DNA of 25,912 nt from Cymbomonas tetramitiformis (taxonomy: Eukaryota; Chlorophyta; Pyramimonadophyceae; Pyramimonadales; Pyramimonadaceae): assembly GCA_001247695.2 (NCBI GenBank), contig LGRX02012605.1:1-25912 (forward strand), written 5' to 3'. Made by a program: the position numbers and the translations under genes. Numbering within the stretch: position 1 is the first letter of the stretch; every line of letters begins with the position of its first letter. The notes below the pieces were generated by a model. It was not told the origin of the DNA, did not search any database, and saw only the letters and a list, made by a program, of their open reading frames with translations. Shown in pieces: positions 17,126-25,590 of the stretch.

Positions 17126-17145
17126 GGTTATGGCCCGCACCGGCT
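17126..17145 (+). other. Primer-binding site of element B, copia-like
   Basis: GGTTATGGCCCGCACCGG lies directly after the LTR. GGTTATGG equals the start of the primer site I recall for Drosophila copia, which pairs with the anticodon arm of initiator tRNA-Met (CCATAACC contains the CAT anticodon), not with the tRNA 3' end. A copia-type half-tRNA primer is therefore likely. Confidence 0.55.
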
Positions 17146-17572
17146 TTCCGGTGGTTCTGATGATGGCGCAGCGCCTTGCTGTTGCCATGTTCGGCTAAGT
17201 AGGACGTAGGAGGGGCTGAGCGCCCACTTGGGCGGTGGTGTGTTATTCCCGCAGTACTGTATGGCCTTTTAGCTTGGCAGTGATGGCGGCACGCGTTGTG
17301 CTCGCCTTCGCTGCGCAGGAGATCAGCAGTTGGTGACGGATTATTTTTTACAACAGTATCGTCGCAAGGAGGGTTAATTTGTTTCGTGCGCCACTGGCTC
17401 TGGCGAGGTCGTTCCACGCGAGACTTGTTTTGGCCGCTCTCATTCCGCTCACGACCTGTGATCTTCGTTCTGCAGTTCTTATTCTGCTGAGACTTCTACA
17501 AGTTGTCTGGCCGCTGTGGGAAATCTTGTGCCACCACCCTCGCTTGCTCAGCTCTTCCATTGTCTTTACATC
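17146..17572 (+). other. 5' leader of element B
   Basis: About 430 bp between primer site and gag. GC-rich, no recognised frame; short inverted repeats such as CACCGGctttCCGGTGG at the start could help RNA folding. Confidence 0.5.
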
Positions 17573-19774
17573 ATGGTTACCACAGCGAATAGAATGACGC
17601 GGTCTCGCGTCCGTAGATTAGAGACAATTTTTGATGATGTGGGTGCACAGCACTCAGCGACACCACAGACACCGCAGCTGCCAGCTCCGACCACCGCAGC
17701 TGCGAGAGAAAATCTTGAGAAATGTCAGCAGCTGGCTCGAGAAAATTTTGACAGGAAGGTCGCCAAGATCGTTGCCACGAAAATTCTCGGAGACAAATCG
17801 GACCGCTTCGCTGGAACGGAGACAGATGCAGTCGACATTTTTTCACAAATCATGCATGAGTTGCGCGCACAGTTCCTGCTCCAGTCGCAGGCGTTTGCTC
17901 CCCTCTTTGACCTGGCTGACGTGGCTGTTGAGGCTAGGCATGAGGCCAATGAATTGCTGCTTTCGGCTCTGACGTTTCTGGCTCGCCCTGGCTCGCCTGC
18001 TCGTGACTGGCTTGAGGCCTCTGGGTCTAACGTTCCTGGAGATGGCAAGCGTGCTGCCCTAGAGGTGGTACGCATGCTCCAGGAACGCTCAGAGCCCTTT
18101 GACTCTTTTGAGTCGCTGCTGGCGGTTCGCATCCCCAGCAGCGGAGATCCTGACCGTGGCATCCGTGAGTTCAATGGCCTGTTGCGGGACGTTCAGCGTT
18201 CCCACAACTTGCCAGAGGACGCGGTAAAGCGGCAGTTTCTCAAGGCTCTCGGCAATTCGGCTTTGTACCGTGATTTGGCTAACTCTCTGGCTCGTGCTGA
18301 CCAGCGGCAGGGCGTGTCTCTCTTGACTATTCAGGCTCGTGTGCGGGAGCAGTTCCGCCACGGCCTGAAAGTCTCTGACACCCGTGTCTCTGCTCTGTCA
18401 TTCGGCGATGGCGCATCTGACCTGGCTGCGGCGTTGTCCAGTCTGCAGAAGCAGCTGGAGCGCATGCAGCAGGACATTCGTGACCTAAAGCGGCAGAAGC
18501 GGGAAGGGGCACCGCCTGCGGGCAAGCACCTTACCCGCTCTGTTGCTAAGCATCATCGTGCTGGTGTTAAGCCACTTGGCACCGCTCCTCCTGTCTCATT
18601 TGACAAGAAGAGTGGTGCCTTCGTGCCCCACTGCAGAAATGCGGAGTGTGCACAACGTGGTTTGAAGCACTGGCATGCTGAATGCCCCAACGGCGGTCCT
18701 CACTCTGCCCACTATTGTGGTGCAGTTGAGGACTATGAGACTGACTGCCTGGCTGTTCGTTTCCAGCGTTTCTATGACGCTGGGGATGAACATGCCTTCG
18801 AGTCGCTCTGCACGATGGAGGGTCGCCCAGAGGTGGTCGAGCTGTCGGCACATTCTTTTGTGACGGCTGAGCCCACATCTCTGCGGCACTTTCAGGATGC
18901 GGCGGCTTCCGCTCAGGATGCGGCGGCTGACGATGACGGCATGGCTCAGTTTGGTCTGGCCACATTCCACTCGGATGCACGGGGCTCGATTCCGCCACCG
19001 CCTGCGGTTCGGCATCCCTCTGCACTCGTGGCTGGTGGTGTGCCTGCGGCTCATGACCCGCCAGTGGTTGTCCCTGGCTCTCTCGGCTTGCCTGGCTCTG
19101 TCCCGTCACTCCAGCTTGGCGACTCTGCACCGGCTCCGCTGTTTGCTGGCATGAGGATTGAGGCTTCTGACATTGGCTCTGAAGTCTCTGACAATGACCA
19201 AGGCTCTGACAATGACTCTGACGGCGGGCAGCAAGTGGCTTTTGGCTCCTTCGGCACTCTTGAGCATGACTCTGACAGGGGAGCATCGCCAGTAGCAGCC
19301 CCGGTGTACCGTCCGCGGACTCCGCCGAGTTTTCTCCGATGTGCTTTAATGTCTTCAGTGCTTTGTTGTTCTCTGCTGGCCAGCGCTACGGCATCTGTGG
19401 TTGCCGTGGGCGGTGGTGACAGGGGCCTGGTTGAGCCCGGAGCCACCGCCCGTCGGTCTACTGGGGATCTCTTTACTTCAGGTCCGCCGCTTGGTTCTCT
19501 GGACATCCGTGATTGGCCGCCAGATGATGGAGTTCTTCTGTCTTCTTTCTCAATGCTCACACCGCCGTGGGATTCTGCTTATTTTTATTCTTCGGTGGTG
19601 TTGGAAGGCTTACATTTTTCTGTCACTTTACTTTCTGCTACGGATCCACCTTGCCCGCTTGGGTCTGGTGGTGCTCAATCTACGACAGACAGCTTGCAAT
19701 TCACTTCGGGAATCTTCTGTGCTTGTATCCCAACCGCTGAACTCAGCTCTGCTGACCAGCTTCAAAGTGGCTGA
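17573..19774 (+). CDS. Gag-like protein of element B (733 aa)
   Basis: One intact frame. The ATG at 17573 is chosen because it is the first ATG; the frame is open further upstream but only with non-ATG codons. Residues 1-100 are basic and helical. Residues about 100-270 form a Leu/Ala-rich helical capsid-like region (DIFSQIMHELRAQFLLQSQ, then LLRDVQRSHNLPEDAVKRQF). Residues about 281-312 look like a coiled coil (LAAALSSLQKQLERMQQDI). A basic linker (HLTRSVAKHHRAG) leads to a Cys/His knuckle, C354-x4-C359-x6-H366-x4-C371, wider than the usual retroviral C-x2-C-x4-H-x4-C. Two further Cys (HYCG, ETDC) follow. The C-terminal 300 residues are acidic and Ser/Asp-rich, with a hydrophobic stretch near 588-611. 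No protease, integrase or reverse transcriptase motif is present. The role would be RNA packaging in virus-like particles, by analogy with Gag. Confidence 0.75.
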   Translation: MVTTANRMTRSRVRRLETIFDDVGAQHSATPQTPQLPAPTTAAARENLEKCQQLARENFDRKVAKIVATKILGDKSDRFAGTETDAVDIFSQIMHELRAQFLLQSQAFAPLFDLADVAVEARHEANELLLSALTFLARPGSPARDWLEASGSNVPGDGKRAALEVVRMLQERSEPFDSFESLLAVRIPSSGDPDRGIREFNGLLRDVQRSHNLPEDAVKRQFLKALGNSALYRDLANSLARADQRQGVSLLTIQARVREQFRHGLKVSDTRVSALSFGDGASDLAAALSSLQKQLERMQQDIRDLKRQKREGAPPAGKHLTRSVAKHHRAGVKPLGTAPPVSFDKKSGAFVPHCRNAECAQRGLKHWHAECPNGGPHSAHYCGAVEDYETDCLAVRFQRFYDAGDEHAFESLCTMEGRPEVVELSAHSFVTAEPTSLRHFQDAAASAQDAAADDDGMAQFGLATFHSDARGSIPPPPAVRHPSALVAGGVPAAHDPPVVVPGSLGLPGSVPSLQLGDSAPAPLFAGMRIEASDIGSEVSDNDQGSDNDSDGGQQVAFGSFGTLEHDSDRGASPVAAPVYRPRTPPSFLRCALMSSVLCCSLLASATASVVAVGGGDRGLVEPGATARRSTGDLFTSGPPLGSLDIRDWPPDDGVLLSSFSMLTPPWDSAYFYSSVVLEGLHFSVTLLSATDPPCPLGSGGAQSTTDSLQFTSGIFCACIPTAELSSADQLQSG

Positions 19775-20452
19775 GTTTCTTATCAATTATCCTGGCAGCT
19801 TGATTAGCTTTAGCCCAGTAGTGGGATGACCGGGTCAAGACCCCGGCACCCAGCTAGCAGTGATCGGTTTCCACCGAAGTGAATGTTAGGTGTTTGTTTA
19901 TTATAATAATAATAATAATAAAACATTTACGCTAGCAAAGGGGACAAAGTCCTGAGAGTGCGGTATCCCTGCAAAGCAGGCTAGTGAAAACACCAGGGGC
20001 TACTCCCTCTGCTATAGCGCGCCCACAAAGGGGCTCAACCCACTTTTCAGCAGGGTGACATCTAGAGAAAAAGCTAAGTGCTAGGCAAAAAACTCTAGAA
20101 GATGGAGAAGCAGCCATGGCCGGGTGAGTGGAGGGGTGGCTGAATCTGGGCGGTGGGGAGAGAAGTCGGAGAATTAAGGGGGTTTTTGGAGACGTTGAGG
20201 AAGGGGGTCGTGGTGGGCGGGGAGAGGGGTGGCGGGGGAGGGGAGGGGGGGACGGCCCCTCCCCTTGGGGACACGGCACCATCTTTTATTGCAAATTTTT
20301 GAGAATTATTGCAGGAGGGTTTGAAGAAAGTCGTTTGATTGTTGCACAGCTTCTGTTTCTGTCATGGCTTCACTGCTCGAGATGTCAACTTATTATCTCG
20401 TGGCTGTATATCCTGTACCCGCTTTGCTAGGTAGTCACACCCACGGGTGGTG
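19775..20452 (+). other. 3' non-coding region of element B with (AAT)n and G-rich tract
   Basis: 678 bp without a credible gene. It has a hairpin CCGGGtcaagacCCCGG near 19830, an (ATA/AAT)n run at 19903-19923, and at 20105-20265 a strongly purine-biased stretch with many GGG/GGGG runs that could form G-quadruplexes. The sequence before the right LTR (CCACGGGTGGTG) is a poor polypurine tract. Confidence 0.6.
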
Positions 20453-20694
20453 TGCTGGACTTCGGGTTTAGGCTTAGTTATTATGGGCTCTGACTAGCCC
20501 CTAGCCTGACCCTGCTTCCGTATCGTGTCCGTGACATCCTAGCACTGTAATGTACAGTAGTACAATACAGTAGTACAGTCTTGTTTCACTGTCTGGGTTT
20601 CCGAGAGCATAAAGCCTCGGCCAGACACTGTTTATGTGATTATCAGTTTGATTCTCAGCGAGCTTAGCCGGACAGCGGATCTGTCTTTCTCGCA
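20453..20694 (+). repeat. Right LTR of element B (242 bp)
   Basis: Same ends as the left LTR. The palindrome is altered here (GCACTGTAATGTACAGTAGT, then ACAATAC), so its pairing is broken. Confidence 0.93.
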
Positions 20695-20699
20695 AAAAT
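20695..20699. repeat. Right target-site duplication AAAAT of element B
   Basis: Exact match to 16878-16882. Confidence 0.85.
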
Positions 20700-20835
20700 C
20701 ACGACGTGGTGAAGTCCGTGAAGACGTGGTAGTCGATAAGGTGACGAGTCTGTGGGGTGACCGGTACGTTCGGCGAGACGGAAATTAGCAACCCCAAAAA
20801 GAAAATGCCACCAAAAGAGGTGGTGACCCGTAACC
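20700..20835 (-). other. 5' leader and primer site of element C
   Basis: On the minus strand the LTR end CTCATCA is followed directly by GGTTACGGGTCACCACC. This starts like the primer site of element B (GGTTATGG) with one change, so the same half-tRNA initiator-Met priming is likely. The rest is non-coding leader. Confidence 0.6.
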
Positions 20836-21092
20836 TGATGAGAAGTGAGATTCTCTGGCTGGTGGGGGATATATATATATATAGTCAGATATATCGCGTA
20901 TCTATCACAGAACGTGCAGTCAGTGAACACTCGCTTTCGGAATACTAAGATAATAACATAAAAGGCTTAGAGAGTTTTATGCTTCTGTGTGTTCCGAGCT
21001 ACCGATGACTGATGCTGCGTGTGACACTCCTCTCCGAAGGGGGACAACAAGAGACACCTTATAGTGAGGGGGGTAAGTCAGTCTCTCCGTGA
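20836..21092 (-). repeat. 5' LTR of element C (257 bp)
   Basis: Identical in substitutions to the 3' LTR but with a 9-bp deletion in the CCCCCC/GGGGGG hairpin, a 5-bp difference (CGCGT) and one AT unit more. The first two bases (TG on the minus strand) are missing, so it begins TCACGG right after CGCCA. Confidence 0.92.
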
Positions 21093-21097
21093 TGGCG
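21093..21097. repeat. Right target-site duplication TGGCG of element C
   Basis: Copy of 14861-14865. Confidence 0.75.
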
Positions 21098-21362
21098 CCT
21101 AGATTCGTAAACGTTTGGGGGCCCCTTGGCGAGATAGAGGGGTCGTGGGGAGAGTTTGGAGGGAGGGGCAGCCCCCCTTCCGTCCGTAATAGACCCCCTT
21201 CTACCCTGAAAATGCCTTCGTTGATGTCTCGTGGGGCGTGACAAGCGAAGGGTGGCCCGTGGCGATGGCGTGGGGCTGGCGTGGCGAACTAGCCAGCGCC
21301 GCTCTCAAAATGGGTCAGGCGCGCCAGATATGGCGCGCCGGCGCGTTCAAAGCGCATCCTTG

Positions 21363-21370
21363 CAGCATCG
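21363..21370. repeat. Right target-site duplication of element D
   Basis: CAGCATCG, one base different from the left copy at 14734-14741. Confidence 0.6.
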
Positions 21371-22084
21371 GCATGACGATGAGTCTATCTATGCCTAGAT
21401 GAGGCATACTGTAGGCATCTGCGCATCTCTACTGTGTCACCCTATCCTCAAGTCAATCCTAATTCCTGAACTTCCTGTGTCACAGGGAGAGTGACATGAC
21501 CCTCGACTGTTCTGTGGCAAATTTATAATTGCGGTTTCAGGTTTGCGGATATGAAAAATCTGTGGGCAGACGATCTCGATGAGTCAAAAAGAGAAACCAC
21601 TCGACCGCGGGCTGACCTATACGGTGCCTGGCAGCAGAAGCTCCGAGCTTACCAGCGGTTAAGATTGAATATGTCCACTGGTATAAATATTTATCACTCC
21701 ACGTCAAATATTCATTTCACGAAATGTGGTGCTTCAGCGGATCACAATCTGAATGTGCAAAATCCGATGTGGATTCCGATCTGGCACATATTATGGTGTA
21801 AAAAATGATATTGAAATTTATGTTCATATTTTACTTGGCATATTCTTGGTGAATAGACCCAATTGACTATCACGTGGCAATCCCTTTTCGAATCGGGTGC
21901 GTATTAACCTGCCCTTGGAAGTCGCCGTGGCATGGTCGCTTGTCGGTTATCAGCGAGTTTAGGATGCACTACAGTACCCGTGTTCAAGACCATACCTCAT
22001 TAACAACTTTGCTATTGCATTTCATCACACACATTGTGTATATTTACAAGGGGGGAAATATCAAACTTCAAGTGAATAAGTGGC
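21371..22084. other. Upstream region of the pyruvate kinase gene
   Basis: 714 bp between element D and the pyruvate kinase start. It holds the possible exon-like frame at 21551-21808. No clear TATA box is seen within 100 bp of the ATG; the nearest AT-rich words are TGTGTATATTTACAAG at about 22034 and TATAAATATTTATC near 21683. Confidence 0.45.
21551..21808 (+). CDS. Possible exon or fragment, unknown protein
   Basis: An 85-codon plus-strand frame. Its first 40 codons (for example KNLWADDLDESKRETTRPRA, then AWQQKLRAYQRLRL) have coding-like codon use, and a good splice acceptor (GCGGTTTCAG) ends at 21540, just upstream. The second half is AT-rich and less convincing. It lies in the same direction as pyruvate kinase and could be the last exon of an upstream gene whose earlier part was displaced by element insertions. 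No family is recognised. Confidence 0.25.
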   Translation: MKNLWADDLDESKRETTRPRADLYGAWQQKLRAYQRLRLNMSTGINIYHSTSNIHFTKCGASADHNLNVQNPMWIPIWHILWCKK

Positions 22085-24897
22085 ATGGATATGAAGAGGT
22101 CCCCAAGTGAACTCGCGTTAGCGACCCCAGCTCCAGCCAAGAAGCAGGCACCCTCTCACCAGTGTAGCTTGCTGGCCCGGAACATGGAAGCGCCCAGCGG
22201 GCCTTACAAGTTCAAAACCAAGATCGTGTGCACCCTGGGACCTTCCTGCCGGACAGTCGATATTTTGAAGGATTTGCTGCGGTCTGGAATGAACATTGCT
22301 CGTTTCAACTTCTCACATGGCTCACACGAGGTGCCCCCTTTGACCATAGCAAATCTTAAGGCTGAAAGTTGTTTTAGGCGTGAGCTTCAGTTAATAGAGT
22401 GCAACCGGTAAAGTTGCAGGTTGATGCTACTATTAAACTTATCGTGTACCATATGTGAACGTAGTGAGAGGTCTGATGCCTCGTGAACAAGCAAGCTGCG
22501 ACAGAGACCGCCAAGGGGGGGCTATGACTAAACGTGTTTGGCATAACATTTTCATAGTTTCAAAGAACTTTTTGCAAGATTACACATTGGTGGAAAAGTG
22601 TCGAGCCAATTTTTTCGCGGTGATTTTTTGGCGACTCCTATCTGAGTTGTGATGTAAATGTTCTCGTGTCACATGCAGTATCACCAAGAGACTCTCGACA
22701 TGCTTCGTGAAGCGTCTGCGGCGTCCAAGATTCCCTGCGCCGTGCTGTTGGATACCAAAGGCCCTGAGATTCGGACTGGCATGCTTACTGATGGAAAGCC
22801 GATCATGCTCGAGAGAAATAGAGAAATAACCTTGACCACGGACTACGCAACGGTGCGCATACGTTCATTGTTTGATCGCATGTTGAGTTCAGTTGCGGCG
22901 ACGATGCGATCTCAGCTTGCTAAGACCTTTTATTATGGGTACAGGTTGGGAATGAAAACCTGATCGCTTGCAGTTATGCCAATCTCGCGCGCGATGTTGC
23001 ACCAGGGAGCATGATTCTGGCGGCTGACGGAAGCATCACTCTCAAAGTTGTCTCTACCGATGTCGCCAACGGTACAGTGGTTTGTAGGTATGTTCTCTCT
23101 CCTTACTCTTTACCTCCATAGTTCTATTAGATCGCCAAGTCGTAAATTTTCGTTTTTCTAAGAGAGTGTATGAAAGAGTTGTGTGCGGGCAAGCTCAGGT
23201 GCGAGAACAATGCCAAGCTCGGTGAACGAAAGAATATGAATCTCCCTGGTGTTATCGTAGACCTCCCCACCATCACCGAAAAGGACACTGAGGTATAATG
23301 ACTATGCCTTCCAGTGCTTCTTGATATCACTACTGCGGTGTGTACCCTTGACTTGAGAGACCTGTCGACAAAGCCTCACAACTGTATTCAGCTGGTCAAA
23401 TACACTCCGTATCGAATATTCAACGTGAAACTGTACTTTTGGTGGCCTTCAGGATATTCTGCAATGGGGTGTGAAGAACAAAGTCGACTTCATCGCGGCC
23501 TCGTTTGTTCGCAAAGGCTCAGACCTGACCAATATCAGAAAGGTTCTTGGACCTGCGGGCAAGGATATTCACCTCATTTCTAAGGTCATTTTCCAACTGC
23601 TTTTGCAGCAAGCTCCACGTGCCTGCCTGCGTTTGAGTTCTGAATGGTTTCGCAACAAAGTTGGCTTTTCCTTCAGGAGGTGTATTTTCATGTTTCAGAT
23701 TGAGAACGAAGAGGGGCTTGACAACTTCGAGGCCATCTTGGAAAACTCGGACGGTATCATGGTTGCTCGAGGAGACCTCGGAATGGAAATTCCCATGGAA
23801 AAGGTTTGTCACGGAAAGGCTTGCTTTGCTATTGTATTGATGTGCAGTTTACAGGTCGCTATGTTTACTTCACTTCCAGTTTCTCTGTCCCTGCCCTTAC
23901 TTTCCTGTATATCTATCAAGTGCTTCAAGGGCAGTGTTGCGCTGTTGCAGATTTTCATGGTTCAGAAACGCATGATCAACTTGTGTAACTTGGCCGGAAA
24001 GCCTGTTATTACAGCAACGCAGATGTTGGAGTCCATGACCGCAAATCCCCGCCCAACACGTGCAGAGGCGACAGACGTGGCTAATGCTGTCCTTGATGGC
24101 ACTGACGCTGTCATGCTCAGCGGGGAAACTGCGGCTGGGCCCTACCCCGTCGAAGCCGTCAAGATTATGTCTTCGATCTGCGAAGAGGCTGAATCATATT
24201 TGGACTACAGCGCCCTTTTCCAGCAGATCATGAACAAACAAATGGTTCCCATGACTACCATAGAGTCTTTGGCTTCGTCTGCGGTTCGGGCCTCCGAAAA
24301 GGTTGATGCCAAACTGCTGATCGTTCTGAGCAGGAGTGGGCGAACAGCCAAACTCGTGGCGAAATACCGTCCTTCTATGCCCGTTCTCATGGTTGCCATT
24401 CCTGAAGACGGCTCCGAACAAGCCCTGGTAAGTGACAGAGCTATTTTGTGAAGTTCTTAGTACTTGGAGTTTTCTCTTCTTTTTTGTCGGATCTTAAATG
24501 TCGAGTGTGAAAGCAGAATAAAACGTCGTTTTCTCATGGGAGTCGCACATACAGGACCTATTTATCACTGTGTATTTTCTTCACATTGAACACCGAAACA
24601 ACTGTGCACCAAATATTTTAGGTAGAGATTGTTCCTGACGAGTCTTAATTGGCAAATGTGCTTTTACCTTTGCAGGAGAAGTCAAAGAAGGTAATTGCTC
24701 AGTGCCTTTGTGCGCGAGGCATCATTCCGATACTTGCAGAGAACCTTGAAGGTGAGGGCCGATTGAGGAGACAAATGATGGCGGCTACTGATTATGCCAG
24801 AAAGAACGGTTTAGTCCATCCTGGAAACAAGATCGTGGGTATTCATAAGGTCGATGCAGATGCTATCATGCGCATCGTGGACATCCCCATTGCTTAA
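22085..24897 (+). CDS. Pyruvate kinase, eight exons (530 aa)
   Basis: Catalyses the last step of glycolysis, phosphoenolpyruvate plus ADP to pyruvate plus ATP, most likely in the cytosol since no transit peptide is evident. Exons: 22085-22330, 22679-22852, 22945-23087, 23199-23292, 23453-23584, 23699-23803, 23951-24427, 24676-24897. All introns are GT-AG (348, 92, 111, 160, 114, 147, 248 bp) and the joined frame is open. Visible motifs: MNIARFNFSHG (R73, N75, S77, phosphate binding), LLDTKGPEIRTG (D107, T108, and E112, which suggests K+ dependence), catalytic K263 at the exon 5/6 junction, E265 and D289 (IENEEG, ARGDLG) for Mg2+, T321 in PVITATQMLESM, and PTRAEATDVANAVLDGTD. The B domain is residues about 110-215 and the C-terminal effector domain about 400-530. 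The start is the first ATG; it gives a 40-residue N-terminal extension before the conserved YKFKTKIVCTLGPS. It resembles plant cytosolic forms most. Donor sites GTGCCC, GTGCGC and GTCATT are unusual. Confidence 0.93.
22331..22678 (+). other. Pyruvate kinase intron 1
   Basis: 348 bp, phase 0, GTGCCC...CACATGCAG. The largest intron. It falls between SHGSHE and YHQETL, a continuous block in the family. Confidence 0.88.
22853..22944 (+). other. Pyruvate kinase intron 2
   Basis: 92 bp, phase 0, GTGCGC...GGTACAG, joining TTDYAT to VGNENL. Confidence 0.85.
23088..23198 (+). other. Pyruvate kinase intron 3
   Basis: 111 bp, phase 2, GTATGT...AGCTCAG. It splits an Arg codon (AG/G) in VVCRCENNAKLG. 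Confidence 0.88.
23293..23452 (+). other. Pyruvate kinase intron 4
   Basis: 160 bp, phase 0, GTATAA...CCTTCAG, joining TEKDTE to DILQWGVKN. Confidence 0.88.
23585..23698 (+). other. Pyruvate kinase intron 5 (no stop, multiple of three)
   Basis: 114 bp, phase 0, GTCATT...TGTTTCAG. It lies exactly between the catalytic Lys and the IENEEG motif. Read through, it would add 38 residues without a stop. Confidence 0.82.
23804..23950 (+). other. Pyruvate kinase intron 6 (no stop, multiple of three)
   Basis: 147 bp, phase 0, GTTTGT...GTTGCAG, joining MEIPMEK to IFMVQKRM. Read through, it adds 49 mostly hydrophobic residues without a stop. Confidence 0.82.
24428..24675 (+). other. Pyruvate kinase intron 7
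   Basis: 248 bp, phase 0, consensus donor GTAAGT and acceptor CTTTGCAG, joining SEQAL to EKSKKV. Confidence 0.9.
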
Positions 24898-25089
24898 TGG
24901 ACTGCTTGGAATAACTTGTGTCTGTGAATATTGGCCCTCCAGACTAATGGCGAAAACATTCGATTTGATGTACACGTTAATTATGCTATCTTGTTTGCAT
25001 AGATAAGTACATGTGATTTTCGACGGTCGAGAGATTGCATAACTAGATGGTCTGAGCTCAGAATGAGAGTATGCAAACGTCAAAGGCAG
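24898..25089. other. Downstream region of pyruvate kinase
   Basis: Presumed 3' untranslated region and terminator. No AATAAA is seen in the first 190 bp. No other gene is seen. Confidence 0.4.
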
Positions 25090-25590
25090 TTGCATTATGC
25101 ACGTCATGATGAAGCTGGTTGCATATGCAAAAGGAAACAGGACTCGTGACAGCGTGATTTTGAAAATTCAAATGGAATTAGCACGTCCTCTCATCTCTGC
25201 ATTACGCATGTCATGATGAAGCTGGCTGCATATGCCAAAGGAAACCCGACTCACGAAAACTACGAACGTGTGAGTCAAATGAAATTAAGGCATCACCTCT
25301 ACTACCATACGTCCGATGGGATGACAGCCTGCAGCCAACATCCTGGTAGATACCGTATCGCTTGGACTTAATTGGTTGTCATATTACGCGGGCAAAGCCT
25401 AAGCTTACATATGCCAAAGGGAACAGGAATCGCGAAAGATTGAGTGTCAGATGAAATTGGCACAGCGTTCACCTCTACTGTCGTCCGACCGGTGCCCTTG
25501 GATGACAGCCTGCAACCGACATCCTGGCAGATACCGTAGCGCTTGGACTTAATTAGGTCGCCATGTCATGCGGGCAAAGCCTAAGCCAAA
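25090..25590. repeat. Diverged direct repeats of 108 and 180 bp
   Basis: GCATTAYGCAYGTCATGATG plus AAGCTGGYTGCATATGC occurs at 25092 and 25200 (108 bp apart). A longer unit starting ATATGCCAAAGG at 25229 recurs at 25409 (180 bp), sharing ATGACAGCCTGCARCC, ACATCCTGGYAGATACCGTA, CGCTTGGACTTAATT and GCGGGCAAAGCCTAAGC. No frames are convincing. Confidence 0.8.

Larger units (their letters stand above)
16883..20694 (+). mobile_element. Element B: 3.8-kb gag-only LTR retrotransposon (TR-GAG-like), inserted in element C
   Basis: Direct repeats at 16883-17125 and 20453-20694 (TGCTGG...CTCGCA) with AAAAT on both sides define the element. A primer site GGTTATGGCCCG adjoins the left LTR. One long frame (17573-19774) encodes a Gag-like protein with a coiled coil and a Cys/His knuckle. 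No pol domain follows it in the remaining 680 bp. It lies in the leader of element C in the opposite orientation. The LTRs differ at about nine positions and one indel in 243 bp, with four of the changes in or next to one palindrome. Confidence 0.9.
14866..21092 (-). mobile_element. Element C: gag-only LTR retrotransposon (TR-GAG-like), minus strand, carrying element B
   Basis: Direct repeats at 14866-15126 and 20836-21092 with TGGCG on both outer sides define the element. Read on the minus strand its LTR runs TGTCACGG...TTCTCATCA. The primer site lies inside the right LTR, followed by a Gag-like frame (16809 to 15276) and a purine tract (GGAGGAGGTGG) before the left LTR. Without element B and its extra target copy it is about 2.4 kb: two LTRs, a leader of about 200 bp, one Gag frame and a short tail. 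No protease, integrase or reverse transcriptase is present. The LTRs show no substitutions, only indels of 2, 5 and 9 bp plus loss of the terminal dinucleotide in the right LTR. Confidence 0.87.
14742..21362. mobile_element. Element D: hAT-like MITE, split by element C
   Basis: A perfect 15-bp terminal inverted repeat (CAAGGATGCGCTTTG at 14742-14756, its inverse at 21348-21362) lies just inside an 8-bp near-duplication. Removing element C with one copy of its target leaves about 389 bp. The inner sequence is GC-rich, with repeated TGGCG/GGCGCGCCA words on both sides of C (14775-14865 and 21240-21350) and no coding potential. Short length, TIRs starting CA and 8-bp duplications fit a non-autonomous hAT-family element; no transposase is present to confirm the family. 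Confidence 0.65.

Noticed and set aside
18567..19560. Minus-strand frames of up to 239 codons opposite the Gag of B
   Set aside because: Low-complexity Gln/His/Arg- or Ser/Pro-rich shadows of the gag codons.
19808..19850. A-box-like TAGCCCAGTAGTGG and B-box-like GGGTCAAGACCC suggesting a tRNA-derived SINE
   Set aside because: The two boxes are only about 10 bases apart, far too close for a tRNA or SINE promoter. Kept only as a hairpin note.
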